NCBI RefSeq assembly: GCF_018325905.1
Contig: NZ_AP021901.1
Coordinates: forward strand, 4,402,001-4,466,000
Length of the DNA: 64,000 bases
Source of the DNA: Pseudomonas sp. St316
GTDB taxonomy: Bacteria; Pseudomonadota; Gammaproteobacteria; Pseudomonadales; Pseudomonadaceae
Direction of reading: 5' to 3'
Both the position numbers and the translations under genes were made by a program. The notes beneath the pieces are model-generated. The model was not told the DNA's origin and did no database searches. It saw only the letters and a program-made list of their open reading frames with translations. Shown in pieces: positions 55,792 through 64,000 of the stretch; position 1 is the first letter of the stretch; every line of letters begins with the position of its first letter.

Positions 55792-57663
55792 TCAGAAACG
55801 CTTGATATCCGCCTGGCTCTCCAACTGCTTGCGATACGCCGCAAAGTCCTGCTGCCCCACACGGGACGCGAGGTAGCGGCGATACTCCGCCTTCTCTTCG
55901 TCAGTCGGTGCCGCCGCTTCGTTCACGCCATTCAGACGCACGACCATCAGGCTGCCATCAGGCAAGGTTACGCTGGTGAACGTCGGCTTGTCCTTGGACT
56001 CAGGCTTAGGCATGCGGAACAGTGCTTGCAGCACCGCCGGGTCGATGCCTTCCTGGTTGCGGGTTGCCGCCTGGGTGGCTTTCCAGCCTTGGCCGTCAAC
56101 CGGCTTGTCCAGTGCAGCCTTACCATCGCGCAGGCTGGCGATCAGCTCGTCGGCCCGAGTCTTGGCTGCAGCGCTTGCGTGTTCCGTGGTCAACTGAGCA
56201 CGAATCGGCCCTGCCACGCTTTCCAGTGGCAGTTGCTCAGGCTTGCGGTGCTCCTTGGCACGCAGCACCACGACGGTTTCCGGGTCCAGCTCAATAGCGG
56301 TGCTGTTGGCACCCTCATCCAGCACTTCCGGACTGAACGCAGCAGTCACTACGGCACGATTGGCCGCAATCCCTTCGCCGCCTTCACGACCGAACGGGGC
56401 CGACGTGTGAACGGTCAGCTTCAGGTCCTGGGCGGGTTGCGCCAGGTCGGACGCTTCGAACGAGGCATCTTCCAGTTGCTTGGTCGCCTCCACGAAACGC
56501 TGCTCCACCTGCTGGGTCTTCAGCTCGCGGGTCAGTTTGTCCTTGAGGCTGGCAAACGTAGGCACCTCAGGCGCTTCGACACCCAGCAGCTTGATCAGGT
56601 GCAGACCGAAATCGGTGCGTACCGGTGCCGAGACCTGGTCTTTGTTCAAGGCGTACAAGGCCTTTTCGAATTCCGGATCGTAGACGCCAGGACCGGCGTA
56701 GCCCAGATCGCCGCCGTTGTTAGCCGAACCCGGGTCCTGGGAAAACTCCTTCGCCAATGCTTCAAACGCCTCGCCTTTGGCCAGGCGAGCCTGGATCTCT
56801 TCGATCTTCGCCTTGGCCTGGGCTTCGGTCACCTTGTCGTTCACTTCAATCAGGATGTGCGCAGCCCGACGCTGTTCGGACAGGTTGGCGATTTCCTTCT
56901 GATAGGCCGCTTGCAGGTCTTCGTCCTTGACGCTGACCTGGTCGAAGAAAGAGGCTTTCTTCAGCTCAAGGTAATCGATGACCACCTGGTCAGGCGTCAT
57001 GAATTCCTTGGCATGTTGGTCGTAGTAAGCCTTGACCTCATCATCGGTCAGCTTGACGGAGGCTGGGTTGGCCTTGATGTTCAAGGTGGCGAAATCACGC
57101 GTCTGTTTTTCGAGGCGTGCAAATGCCAGTACCTGGGCATCAGTGACGAAACCACTGCCTGCCAGGCCGGCGCGCAGCTGACCGATCAGCATTTCCTGAG
57201 CCAGCATCTGGCGGAACTGCATACGGCTGTAACCCAACTGGCGGATCACCTGATCGAAACGCTCGGGGCTGAACTTGCCATCAACCTGAAACTCAGGCGT
57301 TTGCAGGATTACCTGATCAAGCGCAGCTTCGGAAAAAGCGAATTTCGCATCGTGTGCGCCTTGCAGCAACAACTTGCGGTCGATCAGGCCCTTGAGCGCC
57401 GAATCACGCAGCATTTTTTCGTCCAGCAGGGAGGCGTCGAAATCCTTGCCCAGCTGTTGCATGAGCTGACGGCGTTGCATGTCGACCGCCTGGCTCAGCT
57501 CGTTCTGGCTGATGTTTTCGCCGTTGACCTTGGCCGCTTCGTTGCTGTTGGTAGTGGCTTTGAAAATGGCATCGAAACCGGTCAACGCCATCAATGCGAC
57601 GATGACCCCGATGATGGTCTTGGCAATCCAGCCTTGTGAATTGTCCCTGATATTCTGCAGCAT
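55792..57663 (-). CDS. ppiD: Periplasmic folding chaperone/peptidyl-prolyl isomerase PpiD
   Basis: A 623-residue inner-membrane-anchored protein. MLQNIRDNSQGWIAKTIIGVIVALMALTGFDAIF is the start with one membrane helix (~16-33); SurA-N-like domain ('VDMQRRQLMQQLGKDFDASLLDE'), parvulin PPIase domain around 265-365 ('RAAHILIEVNDKVTEAQAKAKIEEI', 'FSQDPGSANNGGDLGYAGPGVYDPEFEKALYAL'), then C-terminal helices. PpiD assists emergence of exported proteins at the Sec exit. An upstream ORF extension to 57741 is unlikely; GGGGAC precedes the chosen ATG. Located after hupB, as in other Pseudomonas. Confidence 0.93.
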   Translation of the reverse strand: MLQNIRDNSQGWIAKTIIGVIVALMALTGFDAIFKATTNSNEAAKVNGENISQNELSQAVDMQRRQLMQQLGKDFDASLLDEKMLRDSALKGLIDRKLLLQGAHDAKFAFSEAALDQVILQTPEFQVDGKFSPERFDQVIRQLGYSRMQFRQMLAQEMLIGQLRAGLAGSGFVTDAQVLAFARLEKQTRDFATLNIKANPASVKLTDDEVKAYYDQHAKEFMTPDQVVIDYLELKKASFFDQVSVKDEDLQAAYQKEIANLSEQRRAAHILIEVNDKVTEAQAKAKIEEIQARLAKGEAFEALAKEFSQDPGSANNGGDLGYAGPGVYDPEFEKALYALNKDQVSAPVRTDFGLHLIKLLGVEAPEVPTFASLKDKLTRELKTQQVEQRFVEATKQLEDASFEASDLAQPAQDLKLTVHTSAPFGREGGEGIAANRAVVTAAFSPEVLDEGANSTAIELDPETVVVLRAKEHRKPEQLPLESVAGPIRAQLTTEHASAAAKTRADELIASLRDGKAALDKPVDGQGWKATQAATRNQEGIDPAVLQALFRMPKPESKDKPTFTSVTLPDGSLMVVRLNGVNEAAAPTDEEKAEYRRYLASRVGQQDFAAYRKQLESQADIKRF

Positions 57664-57734
57664 GCGTCCCCAGAAACGGTTGAACTTCAAATTTAGGCAA
57701 CCGTGGAGCGTGGGTAGAATCCGGATAGAAGAAA

Positions 57735-57754
57735 GGCGCATCCGAGGATGCGCC
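57735..57754 (-). terminator. hupB-side intrinsic terminator
   Basis: GGCGCATCC-GA-GGATGCGCC hairpin; on the minus strand followed by TTTCTTCT. It lies downstream of hupB and the tRNA-like sequence. Confidence 0.8.
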
Positions 57755-57764
57755 TTCTCGTAAC

Positions 57765-57839
57765 TGGCGGAGCGGACCGGGCTCTAACCTGCAAGCCCTG
57801 GTGTGCCAGACCGGTTGCAACCGGCCGTATTACCGCTCC
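57765..57839 (-). pseudogene. Degenerate tRNA-Asp-like sequence
   Basis: On the minus strand 75 nt begin GGAGCGGTA and end CCGCTCCGCCA, matching the acceptor stem and CCA of Pseudomonas tRNA-Asp as I recall it. The anticodon arm CCGGT-CTGGCAC-ACCAG resembles CCGGC-CTGTCAC-GCCGG, but the anticodon reads GGC instead of GTC. The D arm is two nt short and cannot form a proper stem, and the T loop reads TTAGAGC instead of TTCGAGT. I take it as a decayed tRNA. Position: between hupB and ppiD, same strand. Confidence 0.65.
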
Positions 57840-57886
57840 GCTGCCAAGCCAGGCATGACCCCGACCCGGATAAACTCAACGAAACC

Positions 57887-58159
57887 TTAGTTAACGGCTT
57901 CTTTCAGTGCTTTACCAGCTTTGAAGCCTGGCTTTTTGGCAGCAGCGATTTCCAGCGTCTTACCGGTCTGCGGGTTGCGACCGATACGAGCAGGACGATC
58001 GGTCACGGAGAAGGTGCCGAAACCAACCAGAACAACGGAGTCGCCAGCCTTCAGAGCGCCAGTGACGGATTCGATTACAGCGTCCAGCGCACGGCCAGCA
58101 GCAGCTTTCGGGATATCAGCGGATGCAGCGATAGCATCAATCAGTTCCGACTTGTTCAC
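57887..58159 (-). CDS. hupB: DNA-binding protein HU beta
   Basis: A 90-residue HU protein: '[88 protein letters not shown]', with the DNA-bending beta-arm Arg-Asn-Pro-Gln-Thr-Gly. The start codon is GTG, after AAGGGGACTTAGA. Located between lon and ppiD as in other Pseudomonas. It compacts DNA and bends regulatory regions. Confidence 0.96.
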   Translation of the reverse strand: MNKSELIDAIAASADIPKAAAGRALDAVIESVTGALKAGDSVVLVGFGTFSVTDRPARIGRNPQTGKTLEIAAAKKPGFKAGKALKEAVN

Positions 58160-58307
58160 TCTAAGTCCCCTTATATCTATTTGAGATGATTCTAAGTTTT
58201 TTTGGTGAAAGCAAAAACGAGTGCTGAATGGCCTGCAGACACTTAAGAGCCGCTTTATAACAAGGGCTCTAAAAAACTGTCAAGAAAGCCCCCCAGGCAA
58301 ATGCGTA

Positions 58308-60704
58308 TTAATGCGTGCTAATTCTTTCCTTAGAGTCAGACTCTCGCTTTTCTTCCTTCGCGACAATCTCCGGAGCCACATCCGGCAAGGGCTCCGGCGC
58401 GTATTGCAGCGCAATTTGCAGGACCTCGTCAATCCATTTAACGGGTTTGATCTGAAGATCTTGCTTGATGTTGTCAGGAATTTCCTTCAGATCGCGGACA
58501 TTCTCTTCGGGAATGATCACGATCTTGATCCCGCCACGGTGTGCCGCCAGCAGTTTTTCCTTCAGGCCGCCAATCGCCAGGACCTGGCCACGCAGTGTGA
58601 TTTCACCCGTCATGGCGACGTCGGCGCGCACCGGAATACCGGTCAATGCCGAAACCAGGGCCGTGCACATGCCTACACCAGCGCTTGGGCCGTCCTTGGG
58701 CGTAGCCCCTTCAGGCATGTGGATATGCGTGTCGCGCTTCTCATGGAAGTCCAGGGGAATGCCCAGGCTCCGGGCGCGACTGCGAACCACTGTCAGCGCA
58801 GCGGTGATCGATTCGACCATCACGTCGCCCAGGGAACCGGTCTTGATCAGTTGCCCCTTGCCCGGCACCACGGCCGCTTCGATGGTCAGCAACTCACCGC
58901 CAACCTGGGTCCAGGCCAGGCCAGTCACCTGGCCGATCTGGTCCTGTTGCTCGGCGAGCCCGTAGCGGAACTTGCGCACGCCCAGGAAGTGCTCCAGCAG
59001 GTCCGCCGTGACCTTGACCGCGAAGCGTTTTTCCAGCGCATGCTCCTTGACCGCCTTGCGGCAGACCTTGGCAATCTGCCGTTCCAGGCCCCGTACACCG
59101 GCTTCGCGGGTGTAGTAGCGGATGATGTCGCGAATCGCTTCCTCGTCGAATTCCAGCTCGCCTTTTTTCAGGCCGTTGGCCTGGATCTGCTTGGGCGAAA
59201 GGTATTTCACGGCGATGTTGATCTTCTCGTCCTCGGTGTAGCCCGGCAGACGAATCACCTCCATCCGGTCCAGCAACGCTGGCGGAATATTCATGGAGTT
59301 GGAGGTGCAGAGGAACATCACATCCGACAAGTCGTAATCGACCTCCAGGTAGTGATCGTTGAAGTTGTGGTTCTGCTCAGGATCGAGGACTTCGAGCAAC
59401 GCAGAGGCGGGATCGCCGCGCATGTCGCTACCCATCTTGTCGATTTCGTCCAAAAGGAACAGCGGATTGCGCACGCCGACCTTTGTCATCTTTTGAATCA
59501 ATCTTCCCGGCATCGAACCGATGTAGGTACGGCGATGGCCCCGAATTTCCGCCTCATCGCGCACGCCGCCAAGGGCCATGCGTACGAATTTGCGGTTGGT
59601 GGCGTGGGCAATCGACTCCGCAAGGGAGGTTTTACCGACCCCAGGAGGACCGACCAGGCACAGGACCGGGCCACGAATCTTTTTCACGCGCTTCTGCACG
59701 GCGAGGTATTCAAGGATGCGCTCCTTGACCTCTTCCAGGCCGTAATGGTCGGCGTCGAGGATGTCTTCGGCACGTGCCAGGTCCAGACGCACCTTGCTCT
59801 GGGCTTTCCAAGGCACCTGGACCAACCAGTCGATGTAGGAGCGCACCACGGTGGCCTCGGCAGACATCGGCGACATTTGCTTGAGCTTGTTCAGCTCGCC
59901 CTGTGCCTTGGCCAGTGCATCCTTGGGCAAGCCGGCGGCATCGATGCGCTTTTTCAGCTCTTCGATCTCGTTGTGGCCTTCGTCGCCATCGCCCAGCTCT
60001 TTCTGAATGGCCTTCATCTGCTCATTCAGGTAGTACTCGCGCTGGCTGCGCTCCATCTGCTTCTTGACGCGACCGCGAATGCGCTTCTCGACCTGCAACA
60101 GATCGATTTCGCCGTCGAGCAGTGCCAGCACGTGTTCGACACGGGCCGACAGATCAACGATTTCAAGAATTTCCTGCTTCTGCTCGATTTTGAGGGCCAT
60201 GTGGGCCGCCATCGTATCGACCAACCGCCCAGGCTCATCGATGCTGTTAAGCGACGACAGGACCTCTGCAGGCACCTTCTTGCCCAGTTGCACGTATTGT
60301 TCGAACTGCGACAGCAGGCTGCGGACAAACACCTCTGACTCACGCTCGGGCGCATCGACCTCTTCGATCAGCGACACCTCGGCCCGGCAATGGCCGTCCA
60401 CTTCGCTGAAACGCTCGACAGTGCCGCGCTGCTCGCCTTCTACCAGGACCTTGACGGTACCGTCGGGCAGCTTGAGCAATTGCAGAACCGTTGCAATCGT
60501 ACCTACGCGATACAGTGCGTCTTCGCCGGGATCATCGTCGGCTGGATTTCTCTGAGCCAGCAGAAGAATCTGCTTGTCACCCGTCATCGCAGCCTCAAGG
60601 GCTTCGATGGACTTCTCGCGCCCCACGAACAGCGGGATAACCATGTGCGGATACACCACGACATCGCGCAATGGCAGGAGAGGCAATTCGATGGTTGTCT
60701 TCAT
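58308..60704 (-). CDS. lon: ATP-dependent Lon protease
   Basis: A 798-residue protease. N-terminal substrate-binding domain ('LPLLPLRDVVVYPHMVIPLFVGREKSIEAL'), AAA+ module (Walker A 'CLVGPPGVGKTSLAESIA', Walker B 'PLFLLDEIDKMG'), and C-terminal serine/lysine protease domain ('PEGATPKDGPSAGVGMCTALVS' with the catalytic Ser, and 'GGLKEKLLAAHRGGI' with the catalytic Lys). It degrades misfolded and regulatory proteins. A sigma-32-type promoter lies upstream at 60765. GAGG precedes the ATG. Confidence 0.97.
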   Translation of the reverse strand: MKTTIELPLLPLRDVVVYPHMVIPLFVGREKSIEALEAAMTGDKQILLLAQRNPADDDPGEDALYRVGTIATVLQLLKLPDGTVKVLVEGEQRGTVERFSEVDGHCRAEVSLIEEVDAPERESEVFVRSLLSQFEQYVQLGKKVPAEVLSSLNSIDEPGRLVDTMAAHMALKIEQKQEILEIVDLSARVEHVLALLDGEIDLLQVEKRIRGRVKKQMERSQREYYLNEQMKAIQKELGDGDEGHNEIEELKKRIDAAGLPKDALAKAQGELNKLKQMSPMSAEATVVRSYIDWLVQVPWKAQSKVRLDLARAEDILDADHYGLEEVKERILEYLAVQKRVKKIRGPVLCLVGPPGVGKTSLAESIAHATNRKFVRMALGGVRDEAEIRGHRRTYIGSMPGRLIQKMTKVGVRNPLFLLDEIDKMGSDMRGDPASALLEVLDPEQNHNFNDHYLEVDYDLSDVMFLCTSNSMNIPPALLDRMEVIRLPGYTEDEKINIAVKYLSPKQIQANGLKKGELEFDEEAIRDIIRYYTREAGVRGLERQIAKVCRKAVKEHALEKRFAVKVTADLLEHFLGVRKFRYGLAEQQDQIGQVTGLAWTQVGGELLTIEAAVVPGKGQLIKTGSLGDVMVESITAALTVVRSRARSLGIPLDFHEKRDTHIHMPEGATPKDGPSAGVGMCTALVSALTGIPVRADVAMTGEITLRGQVLAIGGLKEKLLAAHRGGIKIVIIPEENVRDLKEIPDNIKQDLQIKPVKWIDEVLQIALQYAPEPLPDVAPEIVAKEEKRESDSKERISTH

Positions 60705-60764
60705 GATTTCGCCTCTACGGCGGCCCTAGGGCCGGAAACAGATGGAAGTAAGCTTGAAACCAAG

Positions 60765-60791
60765 ATGGGGGCAGCCTTGAAAAAAAACAAG
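60765..60791 (-). promoter_or_regulatory. Sigma-32-type heat-shock promoter of lon
   Basis: On the minus strand CTTGTTT (60785-60791), 14 nt, CCCCAT (60765-60770), continuing CCCCATCT. This agrees with CTTGAAA-N(11-16)-CCCCATNT. About 60 nt before the lon ATG. Confidence 0.75.
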
Positions 60792-60822
60792 CGCTAAGAC
60801 ACGTCTAAAACGCGCTAAAAGC

Positions 60823-60844
60823 AAAGGGGCCCGAAGGCCCCTTC
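60823..60844 (-). terminator. clpX hairpin terminator
   Basis: AAGGGGCC-CGAA-GGCCCCTT; on the minus strand followed by TGCTTTTAG. Lies 23-44 nt downstream of the clpX stop codon. Confidence 0.8.
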
Positions 60845-60866
60845 TTTGTTCCGGCAGCGGGACGCT

Positions 60867-62150
60867 TTAAGCGTCCGGTGCGGCCTTGGCAGCCGGCTCA
60901 CTGTTTTCATAGATATACAGTGGCTTGGACTTGCCTTCTATAACGCTTTCATCGATCACGACTTTACTCACCTCGGACTGCGAGGGGATTTCATACATCG
61001 TGTCGAGCAATACGCCTTCGAGAATCGAGCGCAATCCACGGGCACCGGTCTTACGCTCCAGGGCACGTTTAGCGACCGATTTCAGCGCGTCGGAACGGAA
61101 TTCCAGGTCTACACCTTCCATTTCGAACAGCTTGGCATACTGCTTGGTCAGGGCATTTTTCGGCTCGGTCAGGATCTGCATCAACGCCGCCTCATCCAAC
61201 TCGTCCAGCGTCGCCAGGACCGGCAGACGACCGACGAATTCCGGGATCAGACCGAACTTGACCAAATCGTCAGGCTCGACTTCACGCAGGGACTCACCGA
61301 CTTTCTTGCCTTCTTCCTTGCTGCGCACTTCGGCGTTGAAACCAATGCCGCCACGGGTGGAACGGTTCTGAATAACCTTTTCCAGGCCGGAGAACGCACC
61401 ACCGCAGATGAACAGGATGTTACGGGTGTCGACTTGCAGGAATTCCTGCTGCGGATGCTTGCGACCACCTTGGGGTGGAACGGAAGCGACCGTACCTTCG
61501 ATCAACTTGAGCAAGGCCTGCTGCACGCCCTCACCGGAAACATCCCGGGTGATGGACGGGTTGTCGGACTTGCGGGAAATCTTGTCGATTTCGTCGATAT
61601 AGACAATGCCCATCTGGGCCTTTTCCACATCGTAGTCGCACTTCTGCAACAACTTCTGAATGATGTTCTCGACGTCTTCACCTACATAACCAGCCTCGGT
61701 GAGGGTGGTTGCGTCGGCGATGGTGAACGGAACGTTCAGCAAGCGGGCCAGGGTTTCGGCAAGCAAGGTCTTACCCGAGCCTGTCGGGCCGATCAGCAGG
61801 ATGTTGCTCTTGCCGAGTTCGACCTCGTCATTCTTCTTGTCACGCTGGTTCAGGCGCTTGTAGTGGTTGTACACCGCTACGGCCAGTACCTTTTTCGCAC
61901 GCTCCTGACCAATCACATACTGATCAAGGATGCCGCTGATTTCTTTAGGCGAAGGCAATTTATGCGCGCTGCTCTCGGCCTGGGCTTCCTGCACCTCCTC
62001 GCGGATGATGTCATTGCACAGGTCGACGCACTCGTCGCAAATGAAGACCGAGGGGCCGGCAATCAATTTGCGCACTTCATGCTGGCTTTTGCCACAGAAG
62101 GAGCAATAAAGCAGTTTGCCGTTGTCCTCGCCGTTGCGGGTGTCAGTCAT
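60867..62150 (-). CDS. clpX: ATP-dependent Clp protease ATP-binding subunit ClpX
   Basis: A 427-residue AAA+ unfoldase. Start [12 protein letters not shown] (62150). Zinc-binding Cys at 16, 19, 38 and 41 ('[10 protein letters not shown]...[10 protein letters not shown]'). Walker A '[22 protein letters not shown]', Walker B '[13 protein letters not shown]', and the ClpP-binding Ile-Gly-Phe loop in '[10 protein letters not shown]'. It unfolds tagged proteins and feeds ClpP. Follows clpP on the same strand with 107 nt between them, holding a GC-rich stem (62199-62219). Confidence 0.97.
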   Translation of the reverse strand: MTDTRNGEDNGKLLYCSFCGKSQHEVRKLIAGPSVFICDECVDLCNDIIREEVQEAQAESSAHKLPSPKEISGILDQYVIGQERAKKVLAVAVYNHYKRLNQRDKKNDEVELGKSNILLIGPTGSGKTLLAETLARLLNVPFTIADATTLTEAGYVGEDVENIIQKLLQKCDYDVEKAQMGIVYIDEIDKISRKSDNPSITRDVSGEGVQQALLKLIEGTVASVPPQGGRKHPQQEFLQVDTRNILFICGGAFSGLEKVIQNRSTRGGIGFNAEVRSKEEGKKVGESLREVEPDDLVKFGLIPEFVGRLPVLATLDELDEAALMQILTEPKNALTKQYAKLFEMEGVDLEFRSDALKSVAKRALERKTGARGLRSILEGVLLDTMYEIPSQSEVSKVVIDESVIEGKSKPLYIYENSEPAAKAAPDA

Positions 62151-62257
62151 TCGATCGATCCAAATCCGATAGGCTTGCAACACAAGATGAAGGCAATTGC
62201 GGGCTTTTTCAAGCCCGCAGGCGGCCGGTCATCCCAACCACCTGCATATTGAGCGGC

Positions 62258-62899
62258 TTAGGCAGGCATTTGACGCTTGTTGATCACGGAGTCGATCAGG
62301 CCATATTCGGCCGCACGCTCGGCGCTCATGAAGTTGTCACGCTCGGTGTCACGCTCAATGGTTTCGAGGCTTTGGCCGGTATGATGGGCCAGCAACGAGT
62401 TCAGGCGCGAACGAATGTGGAGGATTTCCTTGGCATGGATGTCGATATCCGACGCTTGGCCTTGGAAGCCGCCCAATGGCTGGTGAATCATCATCCGCGA
62501 GTTAGGCAGGCAGTGACGCTTGCCCGCTGCGCCGCCAGCGAGCAGGAAAGCGCCCATGCTGCAGGCCTGGCCGATGCAGATGGTGGAAACGTCAGGCTTG
62601 ATGAACTGCATGGTGTCGTAGATCGACATGCCCGCAGTCACCGAACCACCAGGTGAGTTGATGTACAGATGGATATCCTTGTCCGGGTTTTCCGCTTCAA
62701 GGAACAGCAATTGCGCCGCGACCAGGTTGGCCATGTAGTCTTCAACGGGGCCGATCAGGAAGATGACGCGTTCCTTGAGCAGACGCGAGTAGATGTCATA
62801 GGCACGTTCGCCACGGGCGGACTGCTCGATAACCATCGGGACCAGGCCGCCTGCGGCTTGGATGTCAGAGCTCTGCTGATAAAAAGAATTGCGGGACAT
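62258..62899 (-). CDS. clpP: ATP-dependent Clp protease proteolytic subunit
   Basis: A 213-residue serine protease with a short N-terminal extension, nucleophile Ser114 in '[16 protein letters not shown]', and His139 in '[12 protein letters not shown]'; the Asp is in the C-terminal region ('[24 protein letters not shown]'). Two stacked heptamers form the chamber. Downstream of tig, upstream of clpX. Confidence 0.97.
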   Translation of the reverse strand: MSRNSFYQQSSDIQAAGGLVPMVIEQSARGERAYDIYSRLLKERVIFLIGPVEDYMANLVAAQLLFLEAENPDKDIHLYINSPGGSVTAGMSIYDTMQFIKPDVSTICIGQACSMGAFLLAGGAAGKRHCLPNSRMMIHQPLGGFQGQASDIDIHAKEILHIRSRLNSLLAHHTGQSLETIERDTERDNFMSAERAAEYGLIDSVINKRQMPA

Positions 62900-62938
62900 G
62901 TCTCGCAGTCACTCCCAAATAGTTATGTCTTGAATACG

Positions 62939-62966
62939 CATAAGCCAGCGCGAAGGCTGGCTTATG
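62939..62966. other. Perfect stem-loop between tig and clpP
   Basis: CATAAGCCAGC-GCGAAG-GCTGGCTTATG, an 11-bp perfect stem, without a T-run on either strand. It could be an attenuator or an mRNA-processing/protection site within the tig-clpP transcript. Confidence 0.6.
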
Positions 62967-62992
62967 GGTGTTTATTTCTTACCGCAGAACCA

Positions 62993-64000
62993 TCAATCGG
63001 CTTGTGGAGCTTCCACCGGCTTGACCGCTTCTTCGTAAGAGACCGCTTTATCGGTCACGCTAGCTTTCTGCAGAACAGTATCCACAACTTGCTCTTCCAG
63101 CACAACCGAACGAACTTCGTTCAGTTGCTGGTCGTTCTTGTAGTACCAGGACACAACCTGCTCAGGCTCTTGGTAGGCCGAAGCCATTTCCTGGATCAGC
63201 TCGCGAACGCGGGCTTCGTCAGGCTTGAGCTCGAACTGCTTGACCACTTCGGCGACGATCAGACCCAGCACGACGCGGCGCTTGGCTTGCTCTTCGAACA
63301 GCTCGGCAGGCAGTTGATCCGGCTTGATGTTGCCGCCGAACTGCTGAACAGCCTGCACGCGCAGACGGTTCACTTCGTTGTCCAGCAGGGCCTTTGGCAC
63401 TTCGATCGGGTTGGAAGCCAGCAGACCGTCCATGACCTGGTTCTTGACCTTGGACTTGATGGCCTGGCGCAGCTCACGCTCCATGTTCTTGCGAACTTCG
63501 GTGCGGAAACCTTCCAGACCGGTTTCCTTGATGCCGAACTGGGCGAAGAACTCTTCGTTCAGCTCAGGCAGTTTCGGCTCGGAAACAGTGTTGACGGTCA
63601 CGGTGAACTCGGCGGCTTTGCCAGCCAGGTCCAGGTTCTGGTAGTCCTCAGGGAAGGTCACGTTCAGCACGCGCTCTTCACCGGCCTTGGCGCCAACCAG
63701 GCCGTCTTCGAAGCCAGGAATCATGCGACCGGAACCCAGTACCAGCTGGGTAGCCTTGGCGGAACCGCCCGCGAACACTTCACCGTCGACCTTGCCGACG
63801 AAATCGATGTTCAGTTGGTCTTCGTTCTGGGCAGCGCGCTCAGTCACTTCGAAACGGGTGTTCTGCTTGCGCAGGATGTCCAGCATCTTGTCCAGGTCGG
63901 CATCCGACACGTCAGCGCTCAGGCGCTCGACAGCGATGGATTCGAAACCGGCAACCGTGAACTCAGGGAACACTTCGAACGTGGCGACGAACTCCAGGTC
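62993..64000 (-). CDS. tig: Trigger factor (5' end outside window)
   Basis: The last 335 codons of trigger factor, open to the window edge; the complete protein is about 436 residues. Visible are the end of the ribosome-binding domain ('[15 protein letters not shown]'), the FKBP-type PPIase domain ('[55 protein letters not shown]'), and the C-terminal chaperone helices ('[45 protein letters not shown]'). It binds nascent chains at the ribosome exit. First gene of the tig-clpP-clpX-lon-hupB block. Confidence 0.96.
   Translation of the reverse strand, partial: DLEFVATFEVFPEFTVAGFESIAVERLSADVSDADLDKMLDILRKQNTRFEVTERAAQNEDQLNIDFVGKVDGEVFAGGSAKATQLVLGSGRMIPGFEDGLVGAKAGEERVLNVTFPEDYQNLDLAGKAAEFTVTVNTVSEPKLPELNEEFFAQFGIKETGLEGFRTEVRKNMERELRQAIKSKVKNQVMDGLLASNPIEVPKALLDNEVNRLRVQAVQQFGGNIKPDQLPAELFEEQAKRRVVLGLIVAEVVKQFELKPDEARVRELIQEMASAYQEPEQVVSWYYKNDQQLNEVRSVVLEEQVVDTVLQKASVTDKAVSYEEAVKPVEAPQAD

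Noticed and set aside
55639..57639. A 666-codon open frame on the + strand over ppiD
   Set aside because: It mirrors the real reverse-strand ppiD gene, has no recognisable domain, and its composition is the antisense shadow typical of high-GC genes.
58221..60338. A 705-codon + strand frame over lon
   Set aside because: The reverse strand encodes an intact Lon with all motifs; the + frame is antisense shadow.

Overview
The window is a high-GC chromosomal segment from a Pseudomonas of the fluorescens group. The evidence is the tig-clpP-clpX-lon-hupB-ppiD block in its usual Pseudomonas order, a liu (leucine/isovalerate) catabolic cluster with LiuR, two Pseudomonas-specific sRNAs (CrcY and PrrF), an oxaloacetate decarboxylase closely matching P. 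aeruginosa PA4872, and many dispersed GTGGGAGC...GCTCCCAC REP doublets. No prophage, transposase, CRISPR array or rRNA was seen; the only tRNA-like sequence is a decayed one.

Layout. 1-1.7 kb: the end of a LysR regulator, a small exported protein and a tandem array of REP doublets. 1.7-7.8 kb: an exported alpha/beta hydrolase, an aspartoacylase-type deacylase beside an orphan basic-amino-acid binding protein, a rhodanese divergent from an FtrA/GlxA-type regulator, and cobF with a phosphatase-fold partner. 8.1-15.4 kb: an uncharacterised catabolic cluster made of an RpiR regulator, isochorismatase-like hydrolase, glutamine-synthetase-like ligase, N-formylglutamate-amidohydrolase-like enzyme, APC permease and paralogues of both arginine N-succinyltransferase subunits. 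15.5-19 kb: oxaloacetate decarboxylase, then an acyl-CoA dehydrogenase divergent from a LysR regulator. 19.2-28.8 kb: liuR, liuE, crcY, an acyl-CoA synthetase and liuABCD, with three LiuR-type palindromes.

28.8-34.7 kb: an XRE-S24 repressor with a nearby inverted repeat, a DUF6124 protein, the Fur-controlled sRNA PrrF, an M14 carboxypeptidase, and an ECF sigma/anti-sigma pair divergent from a membrane-anchored catalase and cytochrome b561. The two divergent ECF transcription units carry the same -35/-10 motif with identical spacing. 34.8-42.6 kb: an IclR regulator divergent from a PotABCD-type ABC transporter whose operon encodes an HcnABC/opine-oxidase-type three-subunit amine dehydrogenase, a coherent uptake-plus-oxidation unit of unknown substrate. 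42.6-54.5 kb: a leucine-rich-repeat/protein-kinase fusion bracketed by inverted composite REP elements, YebC, an isolated short VgrG, cytochrome b561, a PLP deaminase, fadH, a DUF3422 protein, a nitrilase-fold protein lacking its catalytic Cys, and an AraC regulator. 54.5-64 kb: a 28-codon ORF, a DUF2242 lipoprotein, ppiD, a decayed tRNA-Asp-like sequence, and hupB, lon (with a sigma-32-type promoter), clpX, clpP and the 3' part of tig.

The main candidates for undescribed biology are the 8.1-15.4 kb cluster, the 35.8-42.6 kb uptake/oxidase operon, the LRR-kinase and its flanking repeats, the nitrilase pseudoenzyme, and the tRNA relic.
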